Origin: Hymenobacter montanus
Lineage (GTDB): Bacteria > Bacteroidota > Bacteroidia > Cytophagales > Hymenobacteraceae
Direction of reading: 5' to 3'
Assembly (NCBI RefSeq): GCF_014699115.1
Contig: NZ_JACXAD010000017.1
Location: 62,001 to 126,000 of the forward strand
Length of the DNA stretch: 64,000 nucleotides
The notes under the pieces are model-generated. The model saw only the letters and a program-made list of their open reading frames with translations. It was not told the origin of the DNA and did not search any database. Shown in pieces: positions 28,001-36,630 of this stretch (position 1 is the stretch's first letter; each line of letters starts with the position of its first letter). The position numbers and the translations under genes were made by a program.

Positions 28001-28954
28001 GGCTCCTCCAACACGGCCGGCAATGCCAACAGCTTTGTGGGACGAGACGCCGGCTTTTACAACACGACCGGCAGTAACAACAGCTTCGTGGGCACCTTCG
28101 CCGGCCAGGCCAATACCGAGGGCTCCTTCAACTGCTTTCTGGGCTACGAAGCCAACACCAGCGCCGGGGACTTATCCAACGCCGGGGCCATCGGGGCGCG
28201 GGCGTACGTGTCGGCCTCCAACAGCCTGGTGCTCGGGGCCATCAAGGGAGTGAACGGGGCCACGGACTCAACCAAGGTGGGCATCGGCACCACCGCTCCG
28301 GCGTATCTGCTGCACGTCAACGGGGTGGCGGCCAAGCCCGGGGGGGGCAGCTGGGCGGTGGCCTCGGATGCGCGCCTGAAGAAGAACGTGTCGGAGTTCA
28401 CCGACGGGCTGGAGGTGCTCAGCAAAGTCAAGCCGGTGTGGTTTGAGTACAACGGGCAGGCGAACATGCCCACGGGCAAGCGGTACGTGGGCGTGATTGC
28501 CCAGCAGATGCAGCAGGTCGCGCCCTATATGGTGGGCCAGTTCACCTACCAGGACCCCACGGGCCGGAAAGCGGAGTACCTCGACTACGATGCTAATGCC
28601 CTCAACTACATCCTCGTCAACGCCGTTCAGGAGCAGCAAAAGCAGATAGAGCAGCTCAAACAAGAGCAGCATACCTGCCTCCAGCAGAAAGAGGACCAGT
28701 TGGCGCAGCTCAACACTCGCCTTCAAGAAAAAGACACCCAAATGGAGGCTCGCCTCCAAGAGAAAGACGCCCAGATGGCGACGCTGGAAGCGCGCCTGAC
28801 CCGGTTAGAGAATCTGTTGAACCAGCAACCGGGTGCCGCTTCCGCCCCAACGGCCGCCGCAACCGGGGCGGGGGGCCAGCCCGGGCAGAATGGGCCCAAC
28901 CCCACCGAGGGCACCACCCGGGTCCGCTACCGCATCCCGCAGCAGGCTCGCTAG
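25028..28954 (+). CDS. Repeat fibre protein with S74 intramolecular chaperone (1308 aa)
   Basis: A signal peptide (residues 1-34, ending LCAQ) is followed by 58 tandem 17-residue repeats (residues 60-1045) with consensus NTTGxxNSF(V/L)GxxAGxx. A linker with a VGIGT motif leads to a peptidase S74 domain of the tail-fibre/endosialidase type. SDARLKKN supplies the Ser1113-Lys1118 pair in the spacing used for self-cleavage. A coiled coil (about 1195-1275, heptads of Q/E/L/K) and a low-complexity tail follow. S74 domains trimerise the upstream stalk and then release themselves, so this is probably a trimeric beta-helical surface fibre. No T9SS tail. The start is supported by the promoter element just upstream. 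Confidence 0.92.
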   Translation: MKADFYLNLKSSKSFLRLLLSLMGLLSFSPLCAQNYNAGVNSGTGGNANVFVGPYAGYSTTTGTYNSFVGSNAGSSNTTGERNSFLGTFSGNHNTTGFNNSFLGVAAGNSNTTGTNNSFVGYEAGSRNTTGGGNSFVGVTAGYANTTGNYNSFLGYGAGGSNTTGSNNSFLGYVAGERNTTGEYNSFVGVATGRFNTTGNSNSFVGSSAGQANTTGSANSFVGVQAGFSNTTASNNSFFGTQAGYANTTGEANSFVGVQAGYSNTTGLQNSFLGHRAGFSNTTGSYNSFVGVNAGAANTEGSFNSFLGREAGTANTTGSSNSFVGYKAGYSNTTGYENSFLGTGAGFANTTGVHNSFVGSRAGYVNTTGSYNSFVGQEAGVSNTTGSNNSFFGTWTGYRNTTGNSNSFVGYRAGYLNTTGSNNSFVGLEAGLTNTTGSNNSFLGTQAGKSNTTGTFNSFVGTEAGALNTTGSNNNFVGYQAGTANTTGSRNSFLGHAAGFSNTTGSSNSFLGYATGYSNTTGEANSFVGINAGYSNTTGNDNSFLGTNAGYHNTTGAYNSFLGTGAGFSNTTGANNSFVGYQAGAANTTGTNNSFVGYVAGASNTTGASNSFVGRGAGYANTTGNHNSFVGYEAGAANTTGNSNSFLGSFAGSSNTTGAYNSFLGHAAGFSNTTGTENSFLGTNAGYSNTTGAYNSFVGTDAGRLNTTGLQNSFLGHRAGYANTTGSNNSFVGVTAGYSNTTGSYNSFLGGQAGQNNTTGNNNSFVGHAAGYANTTGDNNSFVGTYAGYSNTTGSNNSFVGRGAGNTNTTGSNNSFVGFQTGFSNTTGASNSFVGTYAGYFNTTGTNNSFLGSEAGYANTTGSNNSFLGTRAGRLNTTGNSNSFMGYEAGYSNTTGDANSFLGNYAGYTNTTGSGNSFVGTQAGHLNTTGNNNNFVGTFAGNSNTTGSSNNFLGYRAGFANTTGNFNSFVGNEAGSSNTTGIYNSFVGYLAGSSNTAGNANSFVGRDAGFYNTTGSNNSFVGTFAGQANTEGSFNCFLGYEANTSAGDLSNAGAIGARAYVSASNSLVLGAIKGVNGATDSTKVGIGTTAPAYLLHVNGVAAKPGGGSWAVASDARLKKNVSEFTDGLEVLSKVKPVWFEYNGQANMPTGKRYVGVIAQQMQQVAPYMVGQFTYQDPTGRKAEYLDYDANALNYILVNAVQEQQKQIEQLKQEQHTCLQQKEDQLAQLNTRLQEKDTQMEARLQEKDAQMATLEARLTRLENLLNQQPGAASAPTAAATGAGGQPGQNGPNPTEGTTRVRYRIPQQAR
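25205..28162 (+). repeat. 58 tandem 51-bp coding repeats
   Basis: Each unit encodes 17 residues, starting with AAT AC(C/G) ACG GGC (NTTG) and centred on AACAGCTTTGTGGG (NSFVG). I counted 58 units in perfect register with no indel. Units 15 and 58 have NTEG, unit 56 has NTAG and unit 11 has NTTA. Variation is concentrated at the two residues after NTTG and the residues around AG, as expected for loop and surface positions of a beta-helix. Confidence 0.93.
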
Positions 28955-29109
28955 TCGTAGATCAGCCGCTATTCGCAAAGGGGGAGCGGCGGCAAACCTT
29001 CCCTTCGCCCAACGCGGTGTCGCCCGGAGCGCGAACGGGCTATGTTAAAAAAGCCTTAGCTATCTCCAGCCGCGAAACGGCAGGAGTTGCTACTCAATCA
29101 CCTACTTGC

Positions 29110-30204
29110 ATGAAAATACAGCTACCTCTTTTTGCCGTATGCTTGCTTTACCCGCTTTCGGTCTGGAGCCAGACGTTGCCACTGGGCAATTCGTCCGGGC
29201 CGGAGCTGGTAGAGAAGGGAGCAAGACGCGCCCTGAGCGCGACCAAATCCGAGGCCCTCACGCGCCGGGCAACCGCGCTGCGGGATTCGTTGCTGTCGGT
29301 GAAGGGTAGTTATCCCTCCCTGCCGGTTTATTCGGAAAAACTATGGCGCTCCCGGGCCGATTCGTTGGCTGGCCTCCCATTAGGCAATGCCCTCCGGCAC
29401 GCGGGGGAAGCCATTCCCCAGCAGGAGGTTTCCAAGGAGAAGCTTCTTGGGGGCATTCAACGGGAATTCTTTTCCCCTCCGGCCAACGTGCCGCCGGCCC
29501 CAGCGGCGGCAGTGCCACTCCCCGTCGCTGGCGTGCCTGCAGCGGGGGCCCCGGAAACCGACCTGGCCGGCTGGACCCTGCCCGACAGCTCCCTGCAAAA
29601 ACTGTCGCCCATGGCGGCTGGCCTGCTGAAAACTGACCAGCTTTCCAGGTTTGCCAACCTTCGGAAAGTGAATTTGAAGCAAGCCCGTTTGAAGCTCACC
29701 CAAACGCAGCAGCTGGCCAAGGGAGAATTGCTCACCTACACGCAAAAGCCTACGTTTTGGGAGCGTTCCTATTTCGAAGGCCTCGTTGGGATGTCGGGCG
29801 TCAACCTAAACATCGTCCAGTTTTCTCCGGCCCTGGGCTACCACTTCCTGGGTAACCTGTCGCTGGGCGTGGGTCCGAACCTGTTGTTGCGACGGCAGGG
29901 GCGGACAGTCCATCCCTCCCTGGGCGTGCGGGCTTTTCTGAAGGCCGAATTCCTGGCCCGCAAGGCCTATCTGCAGGCCGAGGACCTGCTTGACTCTTAC
30001 GGGGAAGCAGATCCGGAATTACGGGAAATCTTCAAACGGCACAACCTGATGATTTGTGCCGGTTACCGGTTGGCGCTGAGCTCTTCCCTTTCCCTGAACC
30101 TGTCGGTGGGATACCAACTGCAAAACACCCGCATTCTCGAAAATTCTTACTCCCCCTGGATGCTCCGTACCGGAATCAGCACCAACTCACGCGACGACCG
30201 ATGA
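29110..30204 (+). CDS. Secreted protein with barrel-like C-terminus (364 aa)
   Basis: The start is the ATG at 29110, where MKIQLPLFAVCLLYPLSVWSQ is a signal peptide; the longer frame from 29017 has none. Residues 22-210 are helical, charged and proline-rich in the middle. Residues about 215-360 show alternating strands ending in aromatic residues (YFEGLVGMSGVNLNIVQFSP, GYHFLGNLSLGVGPNL), like a small outer-membrane beta-barrel. It is the first gene of the toxin operon, and its TGA overlaps the next ATG. Family not recognised; an outer-membrane anchoring role is inferred. The 155 bp before it contain no clear promoter. Confidence 0.82.
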   Translation: MKIQLPLFAVCLLYPLSVWSQTLPLGNSSGPELVEKGARRALSATKSEALTRRATALRDSLLSVKGSYPSLPVYSEKLWRSRADSLAGLPLGNALRHAGEAIPQQEVSKEKLLGGIQREFFSPPANVPPAPAAAVPLPVAGVPAAGAPETDLAGWTLPDSSLQKLSPMAAGLLKTDQLSRFANLRKVNLKQARLKLTQTQQLAKGELLTYTQKPTFWERSYFEGLVGMSGVNLNIVQFSPALGYHFLGNLSLGVGPNLLLRRQGRTVHPSLGVRAFLKAEFLARKAYLQAEDLLDSYGEADPELREIFKRHNLMICAGYRLALSSSLSLNLSVGYQLQNTRILENSYSPWMLRTGISTNSRDDR

Positions 30205-30995
30205 AAAGACGCTTGTTTAGCACCTGGACAGGCTACGGGTTGTGGGCCTTTCTGCTGCATGCCCAGATTGCCTGGAGTCAACCGGCGAAGACCGAACCGG
30301 AGGCTTCCTACTACCTCAACCTCAACCAGGGGGTGCCTACCACCGTTCACGAACTGCAGGAAGGAGCCCTCAACCTCCAGTACGAAGACCGGCTGGGCCG
30401 CGCTGCCGAACTTCCGCTAACCGTCTACAACTGGAAACGGGAACCGCTGGTCTCCTACCGGCTGGCCAAAACCTACGGCAGCAACTATTTCCGGATCGAC
30501 CTGGGGCCGCTGTTTGCCGAGTGGGTGACCGGAGAGACTTACACCGTTGAGGCCCGGGATGAATCCGGACAGACGCTGGCTTTGTGCCTCCGTAAGATTG
30601 AGCCCGTCCGCAAGGAACTGCCGAACGTGCGGCTGGTAGTCAATCCCGTGCGGTTCTCCTGCCGGGAGCCGACCGGAAATGCCGTAGAGTTCCACGGGGA
30701 AATCTCGGGCGGCAAAGCCCCCTACCAGGTGAACTGGTACGTGCTCGACGAGGAACGGACGAACTTCCTTTATCAACCACGGGAGCAGCGCATCGAAGCG
30801 GCCGGAAGCACGGCAGTGGTCACCCTCGACAAGAACCCCAACTATTACGTCCTGATGCGGGTGCAGGATGCCTGCGGCAGCCAGCGGGACCAGATGGTCT
30901 ACCTGGAGTGTCCGGAAAAAAGGAGGCGCGTTCACACCCTGTTCGTGGAACCCCTGCGGGAAAGAGACCTTCTCCAGGTGAAAAGTCCCAAGTAA
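30201..30995 (+). CDS. Secreted Ig-fold protein of the toxin operon (264 aa)
   Basis: Start at 30201 through an ATGA overlap with the previous gene; MKRRLFSTWTGYGLWAFLLHAQIAWSQ is a signal peptide. Two beta-sandwich-like regions are visible. The second (about 150-240) contains VEFHGEISGGKAPYQVNWYVLD, close to the PKD/SprB pattern, and CGSQRDQMVYLEC, which may form a disulphide. No named family. It is likely an accessory binding or assembly factor, because its translation is coupled to its neighbours; this is inference from position. Confidence 0.82.
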   Translation: MKRRLFSTWTGYGLWAFLLHAQIAWSQPAKTEPEASYYLNLNQGVPTTVHELQEGALNLQYEDRLGRAAELPLTVYNWKREPLVSYRLAKTYGSNYFRIDLGPLFAEWVTGETYTVEARDESGQTLALCLRKIEPVRKELPNVRLVVNPVRFSCREPTGNAVEFHGEISGGKAPYQVNWYVLDEERTNFLYQPREQRIEAAGSTAVVTLDKNPNYYVLMRVQDACGSQRDQMVYLECPEKRRRVHTLFVEPLRERDLLQVKSPK

Positions 30996-31147
30996 TGAAC
31001 CCCATACCGATACTCCTTTCGGTGAGCCCCCTGCCGGGCCGGCGGGCACTTGCCGGATTCGGGTCGGGCCCGGCCTTGAGCCACCCAACTCCTGTCACCA
31101 AAAGACCAGTACGGAAACCCCCTCGCCGGAAACCAGACTTCTTGTCC

Positions 31148-31762
31148 ATGGAAAAAAGAGACCCCTATCGGAGAAACTGGCGCTGGCTCCGAACGGCCCC
31201 GCTGCTGCTGTTGGGCCTGAGCGCGTGTTCAGGAAAGCTGGATCCGCCTTCCTACCTGGCCTGGGTCCAGGACTACAGCCATGGCCTCCACGTTCAGAAG
31301 CCGGAAGGCGAATATGTCTGGGATGTGCAGTACACCCCCACCGATTACGTGTGGCTGCAACGAGCGGGGGCCTCGCCCGGCTCTGCTGCCACCGAGGTTC
31401 GCCGGGAAATCGACCAGCTTCAATACTTCACCGTCACCGTCGGCCTGCAGGATGCGGCGGCCAACTTCATGACCTACCGGGCCGGCACGACCGCGGAAAA
31501 GCAGGAGCGCCTGTACTATTTCTCTTATCAGTTCCAGAACGACATCCACCTGGAGGAGGGTGGGCAGCGGCTGCCTTGCGTGCTGTACCATTTTGAGCAG
31601 TACGCGACCCGGTCCGCCAACAGCCGAACCTTTGTGGTCGGCTTTGAAAACAACGGCAGCCAAGCCCGGCAAGCCTCCCTGGTGATTGATTCCCCCCGAT
31701 TCGGCGCGGCGCCGCTGACGATTACGGTATCCAAAGACAACCTGCCCGCCCTGCAACTATGA
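31148..31762 (+). CDS. Lipoprotein of the toxin operon (204 aa)
   Basis: The start at 31148 gives MEKRDPYRRNWRWLRTAPLL followed by a LSAC lipobox with Cys27 as the lipidated residue. The longer frame from 30908 would overlap the previous gene and lacks a signal. The rest is a compact beta-rich domain (TVTVGLQDAAANFMTY, YYFSYQFQNDIHL). A 152-bp gap separates it from the preceding gene and contains no obvious terminator. Its TGA overlaps the ATG of the 1623-aa protein. Probably sits at the outer membrane and helps dock or assemble the large protein that follows (inference). Confidence 0.82.
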   Translation: MEKRDPYRRNWRWLRTAPLLLLGLSACSGKLDPPSYLAWVQDYSHGLHVQKPEGEYVWDVQYTPTDYVWLQRAGASPGSAATEVRREIDQLQYFTVTVGLQDAAANFMTYRAGTTAEKQERLYYFSYQFQNDIHLEEGGQRLPCVLYHFEQYATRSANSRTFVVGFENNGSQARQASLVIDSPRFGAAPLTITVSKDNLPALQL

Positions 31763-34700
31763 TAACAATTCTACGCTCCCGGAAAAGAACGATTTGCCTT
31801 TTGCTGGCGGCCTGGCTGTTGGTGCTGGCCGTTCAGCCTCCCCCGGCCTACGCCCTGACGGGAGGACCCAGCCAGCCGGAGACGCAAGGCTTTCAGGCCG
31901 CCGCCACCACCGACATGGTCGACGTGTTCAGCGGGGACTTTTCGTACAACATTCCGCTGTTTGAACTGCCGGGTCCCAATGGGGGCTACCCGTTCAACCT
32001 CTCCTACCAATCCTCCATCGGGATGGATCAGGAAGCCAGCTGGGTCGGTTTGGGATGGAGCCTCCAGCCCGGTTCGGTTTCCCGGCAGATGCGGGGGCTG
32101 CCCGACGAGTTCAGCGGGGATATGGTCTACACCAAGATGTCGATTGCTCCCAGCGTGACCGTCGGACTAGGGGCCGGCGTGCAGGTGGAGGTGTTCGGCA
32201 AGGATGCGAGCCTGGGCGTGGGGTTGGGGGTTTCCCAGAACAACTACAAGGGCTTCGGCTACAGCATCGATGCCAACTTGGGCTTTCAAAGGACCGTTTC
32301 GGGCATGACCGGCGGAGTGGGCCTGAACCTGAGCCTGGACTCCAAGGAAGGCGTCAACGTCAATCCTTCCCTGAACCTGAAGGGCAAGCTCGGCGAGTTC
32401 GGGCTGGGCTCGGGGTACAACTCTAAGGAAGGGCTGCACACCCTTTCCTTCACGCACAGTACTGGTGGTAAGCAATACTACTATCCCAACAAGCGGCACC
32501 CCGACCAGCAAAGAACCTGGAGCGTTGGCGGCTATGCCAGCTCCGCTTCCCTTTCGCTTGCCCATCCCGGCTACACCCCCCAGATCACCATGCCAATGAG
32601 CAACATCAACCTGGCGGCCACCTTCAAGGCGGGGGCCGCCTGGTGGGGAATCTTCGGCGCGCCCTACGTGCGGGGCTACTACAGCCAGCAGACCCTGAGG
32701 CACGACAGGAAGCGGGTCCAGGCGCCGGCCTACGGCTACCTGCACTATCAGGACGCCACCGCGTCCGATGCCCTGATGGACTTCAACCGGGAAAAGGATG
32801 GTCTCATCACCCAGGAGTCGCCCAACCTGGCCATCCCCTCGCTGACGTACGACATCTATTCGGCCACTGGACAGGGGTTCTCGGCGATGTACCGGCCGAT
32901 GCGCAACGATTACGGCATTGTTCGCGATCCTGAAGTATCCTCGGAAACCGCCGGGGGAGCCGTCGGCGTGGACGTGGGGCCAGCCGCTTCCCACATTGGG
33001 GTCAACCTGAGCGTCAACTTCACCAAATCCACCTCCGGAGGATGGGCAGATAACAACCTGCTGGCCCAACCGGCGAAGTTTCAACAATCACGACTCAACG
33101 ATCCCTACGAACCCTGGTACTTCAAGGTGCACGGAGAGGCCAACCGCGAATCCGCCCAGCCGCTGGACGACATCAAGGGAGCCGAGGCCGTTCGGGTGAG
33201 GCTTTCGGGAGCGAACAGCAACCCGCTGGCGGACGCCGCCCTGGAAAACGCGACCCTGCCGGCCAAGGCGGCGCCTGCCACCGATTCCTATAACCGGGAG
33301 CGCAAGCCGCGCCACCAGGTGGTTCAGCCCGTGACCAACCAACAGCTGCTGAGTGGCGCTACCGAACAACTTTCTTTGTTCAAAGTGAAGTACCGGGACG
33401 CGGGCGGCGCTGAAGTCGACTATTCCCGGGCTGGGCTACCCAGGCACCATCCGGCAGGCTACACGGCCCTGACGGGGGAAGGACTGCGCTACACCTACGC
33501 CATTCCCGCCTACAACCTGTACCAGGAGGAGACTTCCTTCAGCGTGAGGAAGGAGGCCGGCCAGGTCAACCGCGTGAATGTCGGCAACAGTGGGCAGGGG
33601 GATCCCAGCTATTCGCACAACAACACCGACCAGTTCCTCAAGCGGATGGAAATACCCCCTTACGCCCATTCCTACCTGCTCACCTCGGTGGTGGGCCCGG
33701 ACTACGTGGACGTGACCGGGGACGGCGTCAGTCCGGATGACCTGGGCTACTGGGTGAAGTTCACCTACCGGAAAACCACTACTGATACCGACCGCTACAA
33801 ATGGCGGGATCCCTTCTCCAAAGCGCACTACCAGGAAGGCTGGAAGACCGACCCGCGCGACGACAAGGGCTCTTTCACCTACGGGGAGAAGGAACTCTGG
33901 TACCTGGAACGGGCCGAGACCAAGTCCCACGTGGCCCGGTTCTACACCTCGGCGCGCAAAGATGGCTTCGGGGTGGCCGCTAAGCTCCAGGATACCGACG
34001 CCCGGGGCAAAGCCGTCCATCGGCTCGACAGCGTTCAGCTCTACACCCGTTCGGCGGGCATTACCCATCCGCTGAAGCGGGTGAAGTTGGAGTACGACGC
34101 CAGCTACCCCCTCTGCCCGGGCATCCACAACAGCAGCGAGGGCAAAGGGAAGTTGACCCTGAAGAAGGTGTGGTTCGAGTACGGCAGCAGCAAGCGGGGT
34201 AGCCTCAATCCCTACGTATTCGCTTACCACACGAGCAATCCCGCCTACGACATGCACGCCTACGACCGTTGGGGCAACTACAAGCCCTATCCGGCGGGAA
34301 ACTACCAGTACAACCACGACGCGCCCTACGTAGACCAGGATCCCGCCAACAAGCAAGCGTATGCGGACCAGGCGGCTTCCTGGAGCCTGCAGCAGATTAC
34401 CCTGCCCTCGGGAGGTCAGATCCAGGTGGACTACGAGGCCGACGACTACGGCTACGTGCAGCACGAAGTGGCCACCCAGATGACCAAGATCGTGGACCCC
34501 TACCAGGCTCCTGAAACGGCGGCGGGAAGCGCCAAATTCGAGCTGAATGCCGGCAACCTGAAAGTGCGCTTCCCGCTGGAGAAGCCCCTCCCGGGCAGCC
34601 AGCCCGTTGACGGGTCGGCCGAGGTGCGCAAATACCTGGATTCGAAACGCAAACAGCTATTCTTCAAGCTGAAGATCAACCTGCGAAGTCCGGGGGAAGA

Positions 34701-36630
34701 CTTTTACGAATACATCTCCGGCTACGCCGACATCGACTTCGCCAAACCCATGGGGCTGGAGAAAGACGCCCAGGGCCGGTATGCTTACGGCTACTTCCAC
34801 GTGAAGGCGGAGGATGGCCGCCACCCCTTTTCCATGCGGGCCTGGCAGCACTTGCGGACCAACCAGCCGGAGCTGGCTAACTCCGGCCGCCGACTCACCC
34901 CCACCACCAGCACCAGCGAGCGGATCGACCAGATCAGGAGCCTGAGCAGCATGTTCACCCAGATCCGGCAAATGTTCGAGGGGTTTAACAACTACTGCAA
35001 CAACAAGGGCTGGGGCAAGGAAGTGGTGGCCGGCGAATCCTGGATCCGGTTGAAATCGCCCGATCGGTCCAAATTCGGCGGGGGGCTGCGCGTGCGGCAA
35101 ATTACGCTGAAGGACAACTGGGCCCACGACGGGGAGGGCGTTTACGGCCAGGTCTACGAATACACCACGGTGGACAACGGCGAGACCATCAGTAGCGGCG
35201 TGGCCGCCTACGAGCCCCTGGTGGGCGGGGAAGAGAATCCGTTGCGCTACGCCAAGAAGTACGTACAGTCCGTTCCCCTGCGGTCCGACAATAATCTCTT
35301 CTTTGAGTACCCCGTTAACGAAGCTTACTATCCGGGGGCCCAGGTGGGATACTCCAAGGTAACGGTCACTAGTCTGGCGGCCGCCAGCTTGGCTGGCAAA
35401 TCAGTACGCCACGCCACGACGCCCGACAACAAACCCATTTTTCCTTCCGGGGAGGGCATCAGCTACGGTACCACCGGGGCCACCGTGCACGAATTCTACA
35501 CGGCCCGGGATTTTCCGGTAATCACCGAGGAAACGGAAAAAGCCAACAAGCCCTACCGACTCTCCGTGCTCATCCCTTTCCTGGGCAGCATCAACATCTC
35601 CAAGCTGTCTACCAGCCAAGGCTACAGCATCCGGACCAACGATATGCACGGCAAACCCAAACGGGTGAGCAACTACCGGCAGGATCCCCAAGGTAAGCTG
35701 GAGCCCGAGCCGATCTCCTGGGTGGCGTACCAATACCGGGTCGCTCCCCGCCTCTACGAGGGGGAGAAAGTACAGGCCCTGGTCAACACCTTCAAGGAGA
35801 ACGCGGACGGCACCCTGAGTCTGGCCGACGCGGCTGATCTGTCGAATCCAAGCCTCAAACGTTACACCCTGGGCCAGGAGAACGAGTTCTTCGCCGACAT
35901 GCGGCAGTACGAGGACAACACCTGGCAAGGGGGAGCCAGCGCCAACCTGGATATCCTGTACATCCCCATCGTGATTGGGGTCTTGCCGATACCGATCGGA
36001 ACGGTATGGCCATCCGTTAGCAAGGCCTCCAACCAACTCCGGAGCGCGGTCACCAACAAGGTCATCTTCCAAACGGGCATCCTGGAGAAGACCGTGGCCC
36101 ACAACGAAGGCTCGGAGCTGACCACCCAGCACCTGAAGTGGGATCGGCTGACGGGCGCCCCCGTGCTTTCGGTGGTGAACAACAACTTCAACGCGCCGGT
36201 CTACAGCTATTTCATCCCCGCCTATTCCCAGTACCCGGGGATGGGGGCTGCTTATCAAAATATTGGCCTGACCTTCTCGGTGAGCCAGGTGCGAAGGAGC
36301 CTGTACCGGGATAATCTCTACGAGTTTTCCCCGGGCGCCGGGACGCTGCCCTTGCAGCCCGGTGATGAACTCCTGCTATACCCTGGCGGAGAAGGAGGGT
36401 TGGCCAATCCGGTGGCGGGCGGAGTGTATACCGGGCAGAGCAACGGGGCCAGTCAGCTGGTCGCCGACCGGGAGCTGACCCAAACCAACTACCGCTGCCT
36501 GGTGGTGCGATCCGGGTTCCGAAACCAACTGGGCGTCATGGCGGGCAGCGTGACTGCCTTGCAGGACCCTACCAGGCCCGGAGCCCCCCGCACGCATTCG
36601 GTCACCCGTTCCATTCCGAAAACCCAATGA
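31759..36630 (+). CDS. SpvB/Rhs-associated giant surface protein (1623 aa)
   Basis: A signal peptide (1-33) precedes a characteristic block at about 40-115: TTDMVDVFSGDFSYNIPL, PGPNGGYPFNLSYQS and ASWVGLGWSLQPGSVSR. This resembles the SpvB / toxin-complex B N-terminal region that begins the Rhs-type shell. Long beta-rich stretches rich in tyrosine and aspartate follow, including YD-like motifs (YAYGYFHV, YDASYPLCPG), but there is no Rhs core signature (PxGRWxxxDP) and no toxin tip. It may therefore be the shell partner of the 2517-aa Rhs protein. ATGA overlaps on both sides tie it to the lipoprotein and the NIDO/PKD protein. Function by analogy only. Confidence 0.85.
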   Translation: MITILRSRKRTICLLLAAWLLVLAVQPPPAYALTGGPSQPETQGFQAAATTDMVDVFSGDFSYNIPLFELPGPNGGYPFNLSYQSSIGMDQEASWVGLGWSLQPGSVSRQMRGLPDEFSGDMVYTKMSIAPSVTVGLGAGVQVEVFGKDASLGVGLGVSQNNYKGFGYSIDANLGFQRTVSGMTGGVGLNLSLDSKEGVNVNPSLNLKGKLGEFGLGSGYNSKEGLHTLSFTHSTGGKQYYYPNKRHPDQQRTWSVGGYASSASLSLAHPGYTPQITMPMSNINLAATFKAGAAWWGIFGAPYVRGYYSQQTLRHDRKRVQAPAYGYLHYQDATASDALMDFNREKDGLITQESPNLAIPSLTYDIYSATGQGFSAMYRPMRNDYGIVRDPEVSSETAGGAVGVDVGPAASHIGVNLSVNFTKSTSGGWADNNLLAQPAKFQQSRLNDPYEPWYFKVHGEANRESAQPLDDIKGAEAVRVRLSGANSNPLADAALENATLPAKAAPATDSYNRERKPRHQVVQPVTNQQLLSGATEQLSLFKVKYRDAGGAEVDYSRAGLPRHHPAGYTALTGEGLRYTYAIPAYNLYQEETSFSVRKEAGQVNRVNVGNSGQGDPSYSHNNTDQFLKRMEIPPYAHSYLLTSVVGPDYVDVTGDGVSPDDLGYWVKFTYRKTTTDTDRYKWRDPFSKAHYQEGWKTDPRDDKGSFTYGEKELWYLERAETKSHVARFYTSARKDGFGVAAKLQDTDARGKAVHRLDSVQLYTRSAGITHPLKRVKLEYDASYPLCPGIHNSSEGKGKLTLKKVWFEYGSSKRGSLNPYVFAYHTSNPAYDMHAYDRWGNYKPYPAGNYQYNHDAPYVDQDPANKQAYADQAASWSLQQITLPSGGQIQVDYEADDYGYVQHEVATQMTKIVDPYQAPETAAGSAKFELNAGNLKVRFPLEKPLPGSQPVDGSAEVRKYLDSKRKQLFFKLKINLRSPGEDFYEYISGYADIDFAKPMGLEKDAQGRYAYGYFHVKAEDGRHPFSMRAWQHLRTNQPELANSGRRLTPTTSTSERIDQIRSLSSMFTQIRQMFEGFNNYCNNKGWGKEVVAGESWIRLKSPDRSKFGGGLRVRQITLKDNWAHDGEGVYGQVYEYTTVDNGETISSGVAAYEPLVGGEENPLRYAKKYVQSVPLRSDNNLFFEYPVNEAYYPGAQVGYSKVTVTSLAAASLAGKSVRHATTPDNKPIFPSGEGISYGTTGATVHEFYTARDFPVITEETEKANKPYRLSVLIPFLGSINISKLSTSQGYSIRTNDMHGKPKRVSNYRQDPQGKLEPEPISWVAYQYRVAPRLYEGEKVQALVNTFKENADGTLSLADAADLSNPSLKRYTLGQENEFFADMRQYEDNTWQGGASANLDILYIPIVIGVLPIPIGTVWPSVSKASNQLRSAVTNKVIFQTGILEKTVAHNEGSELTTQHLKWDRLTGAPVLSVVNNNFNAPVYSYFIPAYSQYPGMGAAYQNIGLTFSVSQVRRSLYRDNLYEFSPGAGTLPLQPGDELLLYPGGEGGLANPVAGGVYTGQSNGASQLVADRELTQTNYRCLVVRSGFRNQLGVMAGSVTALQDPTRPGAPRTHSVTRSIPKTQ

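Noticed and set aside
25205..28162. Possible CRISPR-like array
   Set aside because: The 51-bp units are contiguous coding repeats with no separate spacers, and no cas gene is present.
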